Positions 9,251 through 17,827 of a stretch of DNA of 17,827 nt are shown here, in pieces. Source of the stretch: Pleurotus ostreatus/Saccharomyces cerevisiae fusant (taxonomy: Eukaryota > Opisthokonta). The first letter of the stretch is position 1, and the number at the start of each line of letters is the position of its first letter. Made by a program: the position numbers and the translations under genes. Location of the stretch: the NCBI GenBank assembly GCA_024196135.1, contig JAMQCK010000683.1, positions 1 to 17,827 of the forward strand. The letters run 5' to 3'. Under the pieces are notes generated by a model. The model searched no databases, was not told the DNA's origin, and saw nothing but the letters and a program-made list of their open reading frames with translations.

Positions 9251-10250
9251 ATGTCCCTCGATCCCCTGTCCACCGTCGTCACCGCGCTCAAGCGCGAGCA
9301 GCTCATCCCCGATGTCCTCCCTGAGTCTTTCTACCCCTCTGGTGTCTTCTCGATTGTATTCCCGAGTGGAAGGAAGGTTACGATCGGTGCGTTGGATTCC
9401 GTCTTGCATCATCCTTTCCCTCTCCCTTCCACACCTTCATCGTACCCCCACCCATACACTGCATATCACCGACTTACATAGCTTCCCAATAGGCGAAGAG
9501 ATTCCCCTCGAGGACACCGTCGATGAGCCCGATATCATCTTCTCCCCCATCGGTGTCGCCGAGCCGGGCACGGGCGATATTCAGGCAGGCGCAGCGGCGC
9601 AGGAGGCGACATACACGCTCGTGATGCTCGACCCCGACGCGCCGTCGCGCGAGAATCCACTGTTCAGATCGTTTAGGCACTGGGTGGTAAGCAATGACCT
9701 TTCCTTGAATGTGACACGCTGCGCAGGCGGCGTGGGGTGTTCGCATTGACGCGGAAAATGCGAAGTGGACTTATGGCCCAATAGATCACAGGGCTGAAAG
9801 CATCTGCTGACACCTCTACCACGACGAACAACCTCGCCGCGCTCAAGATGAAAACCGCCACGACGCCATATCGGCCGCCTGGTCCCCGTCCAGGTAGCGG
9901 GTTGCATCGATACAGTGCGTACTTGTTCCCTCCCTACTTCGCCCATTCCTCCTTCCCTCCGCTCCCCTCGGTAGTCTCGTGTCGTGAACCATCCTCCAGT
10001 ACACTCGTGGATCGAAAAAGCCGCTAACAGACTAATCTCACCTATACGAACTAACCCTTCTATCCTAGCCTTCCTCCTCTTCCAAGAGCCCGCCGCGGAT
10101 TCGTTCGCCATACGCGAAGGTGCACCCGAGTACGGGGCCGCGCTGGAGGAGCGCCGTAGCTGGAACGGGGTGGAGTTTGGGGAGAAATACGGGCTGAAGC
10201 TCGTCGCAGCGAATTTCTTCCTCATTCGGTCGGCGCCGGCGGAGGCGTGA
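9251..10250 (+). CDS. PEBP-family (phosphatidylethanolamine-binding protein) domain protein, 213 aa
   Basis: Exons are 9251-9386, 9493-9686, 9785-9914 and 10069-10250, with introns of 106, 98 and 154 nt, longer than elsewhere in the window. The product carries both PEBP signatures: YTLVMLDPDAPS with the ligand-pocket DPDAP at residues 92-96 and HW at 108-109, then GSGLHRYTFLLFQ at 147-159. Length (about 213 aa) fits fungal PEBPs such as yeast Tfs1, which inhibits carboxypeptidase Y and modulates Ras signalling; other PEBPs bind phospholipid head groups. No signal peptide is evident, so a cytosolic protein is likely. The start is the first ATG in frame and leads straight into a typical PEBP N-terminus (SLDPLSTVVTALKREQLIPD). 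The nearer acceptor at 9481 would bring in an immediate stop, which supports 9492. It converges with Ku70, 154 bp away. Confidence 0.9.
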
Positions 10251-10404
10251 GGTGCTGTGGTTCGCATGCTATGGTAGCTATGGCAGTCGTGACAATGTGC
10301 TGAAACGGCGGACATGCATTGAATGCGAATTAACCAAGATTTAGTATGTACTAATAACTATCTACTGTAGTGTAGGAGATCGTGAAGCAGAAATCACATC
10401 CACA

Positions 10405-13340
10405 TCAGCCCTTCTTGTCGAAGTACTCGGACACGCGGTCAATCAAGTCTGCCTTCTTTCCCGAGACTGGCAGGCTCTTACTCTTCAGGAACTCCTTGAG
10501 TTGGTCGACGCGGAGCTGTGAGGGATAGGGAATTAGTTTGGCACGCGTAGGATGGCTTGCAAGCAGACGGCTCACCTTGCTCATGGTATCATTGTCGTAC
10601 TTGGCGCGGATCTCAGCTTCGTCGACGCTGGTGTCCTGAAGGTGGCCAATGAGTATAGGAAAGTCTTCGAAGGTATATCATGTACTCACCGCTTTCCGCT
10701 TGGTACCCGCTTTCGCCGGCGGCGCTTCGACGACATCCGCGCTGTCGTCCATGACAAGGGCTTCTTTCCATGTCTTGATCAAGGAGCCGATTTTCTGAAC
10801 GCGTCTGATGGTTAGCTAGTGCAACGAACCCTGGCACATCACCACTGACCTTGTGCATCGAGTCGTACGCGGGCAACGTCTGGTCCTCGAACTCGCTAGG
10901 GTCGTACTCTTCGCGGAAGGCGCTGGCTTGCAGCTGTTCATTGTGGTAGGCCAGAGCTGTGGTGGACGTAAGCGTCTGCGAGTAGGCATCGTTGCCATAG
11001 GTATCGCACCTGGATTAGGATAACTGTCTGGCGGATAGCCGCCCTTCTTAATGGTGATCTTGTGTATGAAGGGCATAGCGGCCTCCGTCAAGGGCTTTCC
11101 AGCTGGAAGTGCGTCAGCATTCAATTCCAACGCAAGGAGTCTGCCCTCGATACGCAGCACACCGTATACATGCAAGGCACCGTGACTTACCTCTACACGC
11201 CTTCTCCACCGTCGCCTGCCTGATATCGTCCGCAAACGGCAACGGGATAAGATGGAAGCCCGCCGGCTCCGTCCACCCCGCGTCGTCCGTCTGTTCCATC
11301 TGCGGCACCATCGCGCAGAACGTCGGCGTTGCATTGCGGCGCGTGAGGACGCGGACGAGACCGATTTTGTTCTTATTGATTAAAGACTTGAGCAGGGCGC
11401 TGAAGGTGCGCTTGCTGCCGGAGTAGGCCTAGGGGAATGTTAGTTGGGGTTGGAGAATCGTGTATAGTGAAAGCCGGGGAGGGGCAGGAGGGATGAAGGG
11501 GAGGGGAATGGATACGCACCAGCTCATCCGGATAAATGAAGTGCGAGTGTTTGATGTTGTCCTCGAACGCGAGCGTGTCGGCGTCTTTGAACCCCAAGAG
11601 CTTGATCCCTGGCTCCAACCCGAGCGTCCGGAACTTCTTGACCTCTTCGGCAGTGTAGAAGGGCTGGTGACGATGTTAGTAATTGTCTCATCTCGACCAC
11701 CGAAATGGAATTGTCCGGCCGCGACAGAGGAAAGCGCCACATACCCTCTCGCCAGCCTTCACCAGCCGCATAACGCTAGGGTCAAAGTTCGAGCTCGTCT
11801 TCCCCGCCGCGGCTTCCTTGTCGCCGCCTAGGTCCATTCCGAAGAGGACCTTGGTCTTGTCGATTTCTGTCTTGGTGAGCTGAGGAAATTGTTCAGTATC
11901 CACGCCAGGTAATGCTTGGGCAGATAAAGCATGATATCGCATGCGAAGTCAAGGATCAAGACGTACCGCGTTCACATACAGCGTCCGGCTCTCCGCGACC
12001 TTGATCCCATTTTCCGTTTCGGCAAAATAACGGTAGGCGCCCTTCTTCTGCTCGGTGACGAGGCCGTAGCTTGTAGGCTTATCAGACTCCTTTTCTGCCA
12101 CTCAGAGGCAAAAGTCTCACCCCTTGACACCAATCACGAAGTCCTGTCCCAGCTCTAGTGGTATGCTGGGGAAACCGTAAGTATCTTGTAAGACCGTAGG
12201 CCGCTGCTTACTTACCTGAACTGCGCCCTCTTGGGCACCTCGTGGAACCGCATCTGCGCGAGCAGGTCCTCTATTCTCGAGATGCTAATCGCTTCGTTGA
12301 GTACGGAGGGGTTGGAGGGGTCATGGTCTTCGTCATCGTCGACTAGGTTGTTGGGTAGCAATACGGCCTGTTGAAGCAAATCTGGTCAGAAACGTACGAG
12401 CGACTATGTACGAGAATGCTTACCCGATAGAACTTCGACACGTCGAACGGCTTCTCTTCCGTGCTGATGAAGAACGGCTCGACAGCGACGCCTGACTGTG
12501 CGAGGTCCACAAGCGTTGTCCGCGCGCTGGTTAGCAGTTGTCTACTGCCTTGCCCCGGATGCGGGTTGTCCTGGTTTGTGATCAGGAAAACGCGCTTGGT
12601 GGCCGTCTTTGGTGCACTGCAAGCGAACATGAGCATATGTTCGGAGCCAAGTCAGAGAGCTCAACTCACCCGTCCCGCAATATCCAGTTGGCCCTGGTGA
12701 ACACGTCGCCCATGGCCACATACTTGTCCTCGACGGGCGGGAACTCTTCTCGTAGGGTATTGTTGTCCTCGCGGAACGCTGCGCAACGTCAGCTCAGTAA
12801 ACATATTTTGAATTTGAGCCACCTCACAATTCAACAGCTGGATGAGTTCCTGTATGCTCGGCGCGCTCAAAGGGCCAATAGGCTGATACAGATAGGTCCC
12901 CTTCTTGATGTCGGAACCCTGACTTCCTTTCGGCCCGCGCCTCGTCTTCCCGCAACCGTCAGCCACATCCCCACTCGCCCACCGAGCCCCTCCCACCGAC
13001 TTACCGTATTGAACAACATAATCCCAACCTGGTCATTCGGCCCCACGATAATCTTCTTCTTCTGTATCTGCATCGCCGCGTCCAGCGCCGTAAACAAGTG
13101 GCACGTCTGCGCATCTTCGTACTCCGGATCCTCATACAGCGCGAGCATGCTCTCCGAGCAGTCTATGCAGAACAGGATGACGTCCCGCTTGCCCTCGAGC
13201 CACTAGGGAATGGTGGACGGTGCCAATTAGCTCTCGGTTATTGTTCCCGACTCAAAATTGCGGCCAAGACATACTGAGGTGTCCTGTAGTTCCTCCTCCT
13301 CTTCTTCCTCGATGCGGTTCCAGTCGTCATACGGGGCCAT
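10405..13340 (-). CDS. ku70: Ku70, ATP-dependent DNA helicase II subunit 1, 649 aa
   Basis: Ku70 pairs with Ku80 to bind DNA ends in non-homologous end joining and at telomeres. I traced sixteen exons: 13340-13275, 13202-13005, 12918-12828, 12778-12670, 12616-12424, 12367-12216, 12165-12121, 12069-11967, 11879-11745, 11663-11520, 11428-11191, 11102-11010, 10956-10850, 10794-10690, 10635-10576 and 10515-10405, all in phase. An acidic N-terminus (RIEEEEEEEL) precedes a von Willebrand A-like domain (VILFCIDCSESM, residues 30-41), then TKRVFLITNQDNPHP. The Ku core includes GVKGYGLVTEQKKGAYRYF, FYTAEEVKKFRTLGLEPG and PLPFADDIRQ (residues about 280-490). A basic KRKA lies near 590 as a possible nuclear signal. 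Residues 614-649 (LRVDQLKEFLKSKSLPVSGK onward) form a C-terminal SAP DNA-binding domain. Length is near that of human Ku70 (609). No break is seen. Confidence 0.95.
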
Positions 13341-13728
13341 AGTGGTCTGTGTCGCGGATTGCCAAGAGTGGCGGCACGCAGGAGTGAGTGTAAGAGTCAA
13401 GTCAACAATGGCCAAGCACGGTCCCGGCACACGCGTGACGCGTGGCGTCATGTCATGTGACGATGTCCCAAGTCCCCGTGGCCTCCTCGTGCCTCAAGTT
13501 GAACTCCTCCCGCTCGCTCAACGGCAACTCTTCAGCCGGTCCTCCCTTCCTTTCCTCATCATACCCTGTCATCCGCTCATGTTCCGCGGCAGCCGATCGA
13601 CGCGCAAGCAGATATAGACGCAGATTGCGTGTGCAGACAATACAGTATTCGACCCCATGACCCTCCTTCGTGCATGTACGCGCGGTATAGTAAGACAACA
13701 GGAAGCGCGTGATAACCTCTTCAATATG
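13341..13728 (-). promoter_or_regulatory. Ku70 promoter and 3' flank of the membrane-protein gene
   Basis: No gene is supported. Two ACGCGT (MCB-type) sites at 13431-13436 and 13438-13443 form a direct ACGCGTG repeat about 90-105 bp before the Ku70 ATG. Next to them CGTCA near 13445 and TGACG near 13458 form an inverted pair (bZIP-like). The segment nearer 13728 would be the 3' untranslated region of the membrane-protein gene. Confidence 0.45.
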
Positions 13729-14609
13729 CTACAGCTTCTCAGCATCGCCCCGACGCTCCCTGGAGCGCGACAGAAGGAGAAGCGCCCCAGAGGTCAGGGC
13801 GAATAGGAATGCAAACCAGGGGACGATCGCCACTACGCGCACTGGAAAGCTTGTCAGCAGGACGATACCAAGGAGATACCCGAAACGCACGGTAGAGCTT
13901 GTCTTTGTAAACAGGCGAAAGGCCCGCAGCCTCCTGGATCTGCTGGACGACTGATGGCGGGACAGTGATGCTGCCGATGTGCGCGGTAACCTTCGCGCTG
14001 CGGTTTGCGTAGAAGACGTCGAAGGGGACAAGCGAGGCGAAGATGAAGGTGGCACAGAAGAAGAAGAGCGGGGCGACAAAGCGCTGGGGAAGCGTCCTAA
14101 GCTTGGGCAGCGCGATCGCAATTATGGAGAGGAGCGAGAGCGCGGCGGTGAGGCCACAAGCGACCGTGACAGCGATACCGGCGTTGAGGATATCTGTAAG
14201 GAATCTGCGCTCAGTACGGTTCCTTGTGGATTGGCGCAAGCGGCGACTGACCTGTGAAATCTATCTTGACGGTGGTGCCCGTGGGCGCCGCCGCTTTCAC
14301 CGCGTCCTTCTCATCATCCGACTTCTCCAAGGCATCGACAGCTGTGGGGCGTATCAGCGACCCGCCCAGGTGTAGCATACATCCCTCAAGCAGTGTATAC
14401 ATGCGCTCAAGCAGAGCACATTCGCACCCCGACATAGCATATATGCACTCACCAAGCGCAAGTCCAACGACGCCGAACACGAACGATAAGAACAGCGAGA
14501 CGAGCAGCGGAAGTCTCAGCGGCGCCGTGCGGCGAGGGGACTCGACCCGCTCCTCGGACACCGGCGAGGTCGTCGTAGACGCGTTGTTCTTCTTCAGAGA
14601 CGTAGACAT
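13729..14609 (-). CDS. Predicted four-helix membrane protein, 220 aa
   Basis: I do not recognise a family. Exons are 14609-14453, 14341-14252, 14193-13891 and 13841-13729; introns are 111, 58 and 49 nt in phase 1. A Ser/Thr-rich, positively charged N-terminus (residues 1-32) precedes a first hydrophobic helix at about 33-53. A charged loop (EKSDDEKDAVKAAAPTG) follows. Helices 2 and 3 lie at about 86-111 and 121-143, and helix 4 at about 184-207. The loop after helix 3 (ANRSAKVTAHIGSITVPPSV) carries an N-R-S sequon at 146. The C-terminus is basic (SRSRERR). The positive flanks favour both ends in the cytosol. Intron 1 is a multiple of three without a stop, so retention would insert 37 residues in frame, but its GTGAGT donor, CTGAT branch and CACAG acceptor are strong. 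The cellular membrane cannot be assigned. Confidence 0.8.
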
Positions 14610-15861
14610 CGTGGTGGATGTGGATGACGTGAAGGGTCTTGAAACTGTCGAGAGTGGCTCTGATCGACAACTCAGTCGTCCCCGAGGGTGGTCGTCGAGG
14701 TCAAGGGGGAAGACGAGGAAGGAAAAGCGGGTGCGCCGCCGGCGCCCTTTAAGTACCGCGCGCCCCAGGCGTCACGCGCGCCGCGTCTCAATTGACAGCC
14801 CCCGCGCGGACGACATGTCCATGGTGTCATGTCAGCCTATTGACCGACCAACGGGGGCATTGTGTGACCCTGTGGGGGCGTCCGAAAGTATGTGTTGTCA
14901 GCCGAAGAAGATCTAATCTGCTGGCCAATAGAGCTCCGCCAAAAGCGTCACGGGGGCGTGCTTGATGCGCCACGGCGTCAGGGCCTCCACATCGTCAGCG
15001 GAGTGCGAAGGACTCCCAAGGGGGCGCAGGCAGGCTTGAGGGACGTCGAGCAGGTCGAGTAAACAGGGCGCACGTCGCGCATCGAGGGCGGCGTAGCACA
15101 CGGTCCATCCCCAAGCACAATTTTCATATTCCCCAACCCCAACGCGCGCGTGGGCCAGTCGCGTCCAGTCCGCCGCCGACGACAGGAGCCCGGCGTAGCG
15201 TCGATCTCGATGCACCGGAAGCGGCTCGTCAATGCCTCGGAAGTCGTTCGAGCGGCGGGCGCGGTGTGGTAAATTGACCGACGGCGTGGAAGCAATTTCC
15301 ACGCGGAGAGCAAGAAATAGGCAAAAGTTCAAGCGGGAGAGCAGCATCCCATGCGGGAGAGCCAGGGAAGAATAGATGTTCATAAGAGCGCGACGCCCGG
15401 AGCAAGTGGACGAACTTCTGCGTCAATTGAGGGCCGTTCCCTGTCCAGGGGGTGGAACTTACCCCTCGAACGCGAAGAGGAAAGGCAGAACAGCAACGAG
15501 GGGAGGCAGAATACAAGACGAAGATCATTTGCGGCGCTAGGGCGTATTGGCCGAAGGACGTGCGAACCAGCCGAAGAACGCGTGGACAGGCCGAGAGACG
15601 CGCGAAATTGGCCGCAGAACGCAGAACTTCGCTGCTGAGCGCGCGTCGGGAAACAATGGGAATTCCCACCGAGTTCCTGAGCGGAAGGACCCTTTCCTCG
15701 ATTACCACGCGGGTGTCTGCCTCCGTCGGCGCTCGCCCTGAGGGCCGCACCCACGTCTCGCCCACGGCCAAGGACAGTCTCACTACCAACTCTTCAGCCA
15801 CACCGCACTCCCAGAGCAAAGCAAGATATTATACACTCATAGAATACAGGTATCGTCCCAT
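14610..15861. other. 1.25-kb interval without a supported gene
   Basis: This lies between the start of the membrane-protein gene and the stop of RPB11. The part next to 14609 must hold the promoter of the membrane gene. Open frames on the minus strand at 14913-15383 (156 codons), 14978-15313 and 15229-15819 (196 codons) have no domain I recognise, overlap each other, and show no conserved splice structure. A decayed gene in 14913-15383 is possible but unproven. A degenerate 19-21 nt tandem repeat lies at 15549-15630. Confidence 0.4.
15549..15630 (+). repeat. Degenerate tandem repeat, unit about 19-21 nt, four copies
   Basis: Four successive units start with GGCC or GCC and share GCCGnAGnACGCGnG: they begin at 15549, 15570, 15589 and 15610. 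The units differ at several positions, so this is an old or weak repeat. It lies outside any supported gene. Confidence 0.4.
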
Positions 15862-16418
15862 TCAACCAGCAAAGTCCAAATAGTCCCTGTTCGCCCCGCC
15901 CCACGACGTTGCTGGGCCCGACCCGTACGGGTCGTCCAGGACGCTCGTGACGCCGCCAGTCGGTCCCTCCGCCTGCTTGTACGAGAACTGCGTCTCGAAC
16001 TTGGCTTTGAGGACGCTGATGACGGCGAGGAGTTGCGTGCAGGCTTGCTCGAGAGCGATCTCGGGCGTGACCGTGCCGTCAGTCTGGATGCGGAGGAGGA
16101 AGTAGGGCTCGAGGGGGTGGGGAACCTTGTAGCCGGCGAAGAGGACTTGGGGGTTGTTGAGGAGTTGACTGCAAGATTGTTGTCAATTAGGGCCGACGCT
16201 CAGCAGTACCAGGGAAGAAGGACGTACGAGCGGAGCATATTGGCGAGGGTGTGGTCTTGCTTGACGATCTTGACGGTAACGGCGTTGGGAACCTTAGTGT
16301 CCTCGTTGACCGTGAGGCTAAGTAAAGTGAGGAAGATGAAGACGAGAAGGACAAGAATGACATACAACTTCTCGTCGTCCTCAAGGACATATAACTCGTA
16401 ACGATTAGGCTGATTCAT
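15862..16418 (-). CDS. RPB11: RNA polymerase II subunit Rpb11, 149 aa
   Basis: Rpb11 is an essential core subunit that pairs with Rpb3, like half of the bacterial alpha dimer. Exons are 16418-16366, 16317-16228 and 16168-15862; introns are 48 and 59 nt. The start gives MNQPNRYELYVLEDDEKF, matching the family N-terminus. The family signature VPNAVTVKIVKQDHTLANML follows, then LLNNPQVLFAGYKVPHPLEP and a C-terminal helix region (EQACTQLLAVISVLKAKFE). Yeast and human Rpb11 are about 117-120 aa; this one has about 34 extra residues after residue 115, rich in Gly, Ser and Asp (GPTGGVTSVLDDPYGSG onward). The frame there is clean up to TGA, so the extension looks real. It is divergent from the ribosomal protein gene. 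A TATA-like TATTATATC lies on the minus strand at 16494-16486. Confidence 0.95.
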
Positions 16419-17366
16419 GATAACTGAGGAAACGATGAGCACATGAAGATGATTATCGGGCAAGGCAACGGATCATTGGGTTGAAGATATAATACAATCC
16501 GCATTGTACGTTGTACTCGGTGGATTGACAGATTATGGTTTCTAATCATGTGGAGAGAGGGCAGGAAGTAGACGGCGAGGCTCACCTTAGCGAGGATCGG
16601 AGACGAGGGGTATGCTGGTGATCGTGAGGAAGACGGAGACGGCCTCAGGCGGGTCGTAAAAATCAGACGGAGTTCAAAGTGGGCACCCTCAGGTCGCACT
16701 TGCGCACACGCGCACAAAATCTGAAGGGTGAAGTCAGCATGAAGTTCAAAAACTGCACGATGGAGGAGGGTCATAAAGCCATGCATGTTTGTCGCGGTCA
16801 TCGATGCACTTCCGCAGACGAGGGGTATGTTGTAATCCTGCAGAGGGGAAGGAAGAGGTACTCACATATTGTTCTCGGATACTAACACTGCACGCAACCT
16901 AGACAATACGCGTCAGCGAGAGAGCTCCGAAGCGGATTGGAGGGGATCAGCCATGAAGGTTGAGATCATGAACACGTTCATCGACAATAAATATGGCTCG
17001 AAAGCCCATCCTGCAAACGCCAACGAGAAATCGTACATACCTGCAGTGGTGGCCTTGTGCAAGGCGCGTCGACCGCGAAAAATTGCCGCTTGGACGCCCG
17101 TCACAAGCGTGACAAGATGTGACTGCGTCACCCAGTCCTCATCGGACGTCCCGATTGCAGGCCAAGTCAAGCACCCGCCCACCACTCCTCAAGGTACGCC
17201 GAATTGCTGCTCCCCTTCCCCTCCGCATCGCGCTCGACGCTCCCCACGCTATCGTTTGTCGCTCGAACAGAGAGAAACGAGCGAGATCTGCGCTGGATCG
17301 GTGCCCTGCGCCTCGGATACACCCCATACACGAAAAGTTGGACTCTTGCTTATTCGCGCCCCTCAG
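16419..17366. promoter_or_regulatory. Divergent RPB11 / ribosomal protein L27a promoter region
   Basis: This 948-nt interval separates two divergent genes and holds no supported coding sequence. On the RPB11 side a TATA-like element lies about 70 bp before its ATG. On the ribosomal protein side GTCAC or GTGAC occurs four times within 32 bp, at 17100-17104, 17109-17113, 17119-17123 and 17127-17131, the last two forming a 13-nt inverted repeat around TGC. CCCCTCAG directly before the ATG at 17367 could be the acceptor of a 5' untranslated intron, common in fungal ribosomal protein genes. Open frames here have no recognisable similarity. Confidence 0.4.
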
Positions 17367-17827
17367 ATGCCGACGCGGTTCTCCAACACAAGAAAGCACC
17401 GCGGCCACGTCTCCGCCGGTCACGGTCGCGTTGGCAAGCACCGCAAGCACCCGGGCGGTCGCGGTCTCGCTGGTGGTCAGCACCACCACCGGTGCGTTTG
17501 CCCCCTCCCTCCCCTCGACCCCTCAAGCTGATTTACGGCGATCTACAGCACGAACTTCGACAAGTACCATCCTGGTTACTTCGGAAAGGTCGGTATGCGC
17601 TACTTCCACCTCACGCGCAACCAGTACTGGAAGCCTACGATCAACGTCGACAAGCTCTGGACGCTTGTGCCCGCGGCGGAGAAGGAGGGCTTGACGGAGA
17701 GCTCGGATGTTGTGCCGGTCATCGACACGCTCCACCACGGCTACGGCAAGGTGCTCGGCAATGGCCAGCTACCAAAATTGCCTTGCATCGTCAAGGCCCG
17801 CTTCGTCTCCGCGAAGGCCGAGTACGT
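17367..17827 (+). CDS. RPL27A: 60S ribosomal protein L27a (yeast Rpl28, uL15), truncated by window end
   Basis: Large-subunit ribosomal protein of the uL15 family. Exon 1 is 17367-17491 and exon 2 runs from 17549 to the window edge; the intron is 57 nt with a CTGAT branch site. The start yields [20 protein letters not shown], which aligns residue for residue with yeast Rpl28. [48 protein letters not shown] and [16 protein letters not shown] follow. About 15 C-terminal residues of the usual 149 lie beyond the window, and a GT at the last bases could be a donor. Residue 38 is Gln, the position whose change gives cycloheximide resistance in yeast, so this copy has the sensitive-type residue. The same frame is open far upstream, but homology fixes the start here. 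Confidence 0.97.

Noticed and set aside
9481..9492. Acceptor at 9481 for PEBP intron 1
   Set aside because: It would bring in an in-frame TAG within a few codons; the acceptor at 9492 restores the PEBP reading.
14211..14609. A 132-aa protein from the unspliced membrane gene
   Set aside because: Three strong introns join into a 220-aa protein with four hydrophobic helices; the short form stops inside intron 2.
14913..15383. A 156-codon minus-strand gene
   Set aside because: Competing frames overlap it, no domain is recognised and no splice pattern improves it; noted only as a possible relic.
15229..15819. A 196-codon minus-strand gene
   Set aside because: Composition is unremarkable Arg/Ser/Leu-rich shadow coding, it covers the degenerate tandem repeat, and no family is recognised.
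16869..17366. A 166-residue N-terminal extension of ribosomal protein L27a in the same open frame
   Set aside because: The family starts at MPTRF, exactly at 17367, and the upstream translation has no similarity to ribosomal proteins.

Overview
The window is nuclear DNA from a filamentous fungus, most likely an Agaricomycete basidiomycete. The signs are many very short introns (about 45-60 nt) with GTRNGT donors, CTRAY branch sites and YAG acceptors, moderately high GC, compact gene spacing, a histone H2A gene with seven introns and a Ku70 gene with fifteen. The species cannot be named from the sequence. All exon boundaries were worked out by hand from splice signals, reading frame and comparison with known families or between paralogues.

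Layout. 1-739 holds no convincing gene but carries a tRNA-like Pol III promoter pair (A box, B box, T6). 740-7655 is a head-to-tail array of four paralogous four-exon genes of a family I do not recognise (416, 399, 418 and 393 aa). They share intron positions and phases, a Cys/His-rich block, an acidic middle, an invariant PVIVPLSYDL motif, a coiled coil and a basic tail. Their upstream regions share a block about 200 bp before the ATG. 8005-8787 is histone H2A (+). 9251-10250 is a PEBP-family protein (+). 10405-13340 is Ku70 (-), convergent with the PEBP gene. 13729-14609 is a four-helix membrane protein (-). 14610-15861 has no supported gene. 15862-16418 is the RNA polymerase II subunit Rpb11 (-). 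17367 to the right edge is ribosomal protein eL15-type uL15 (L27a/yeast Rpl28) (+), cut by the window end and divergent from RPB11.

The right half is ordinary housekeeping: chromatin, double-strand break repair, transcription and translation. The left half is a local gene-family expansion and is the most likely place for undescribed biology. Nothing in the sequence shows that the array and the housekeeping genes act together; their adjacency looks positional.
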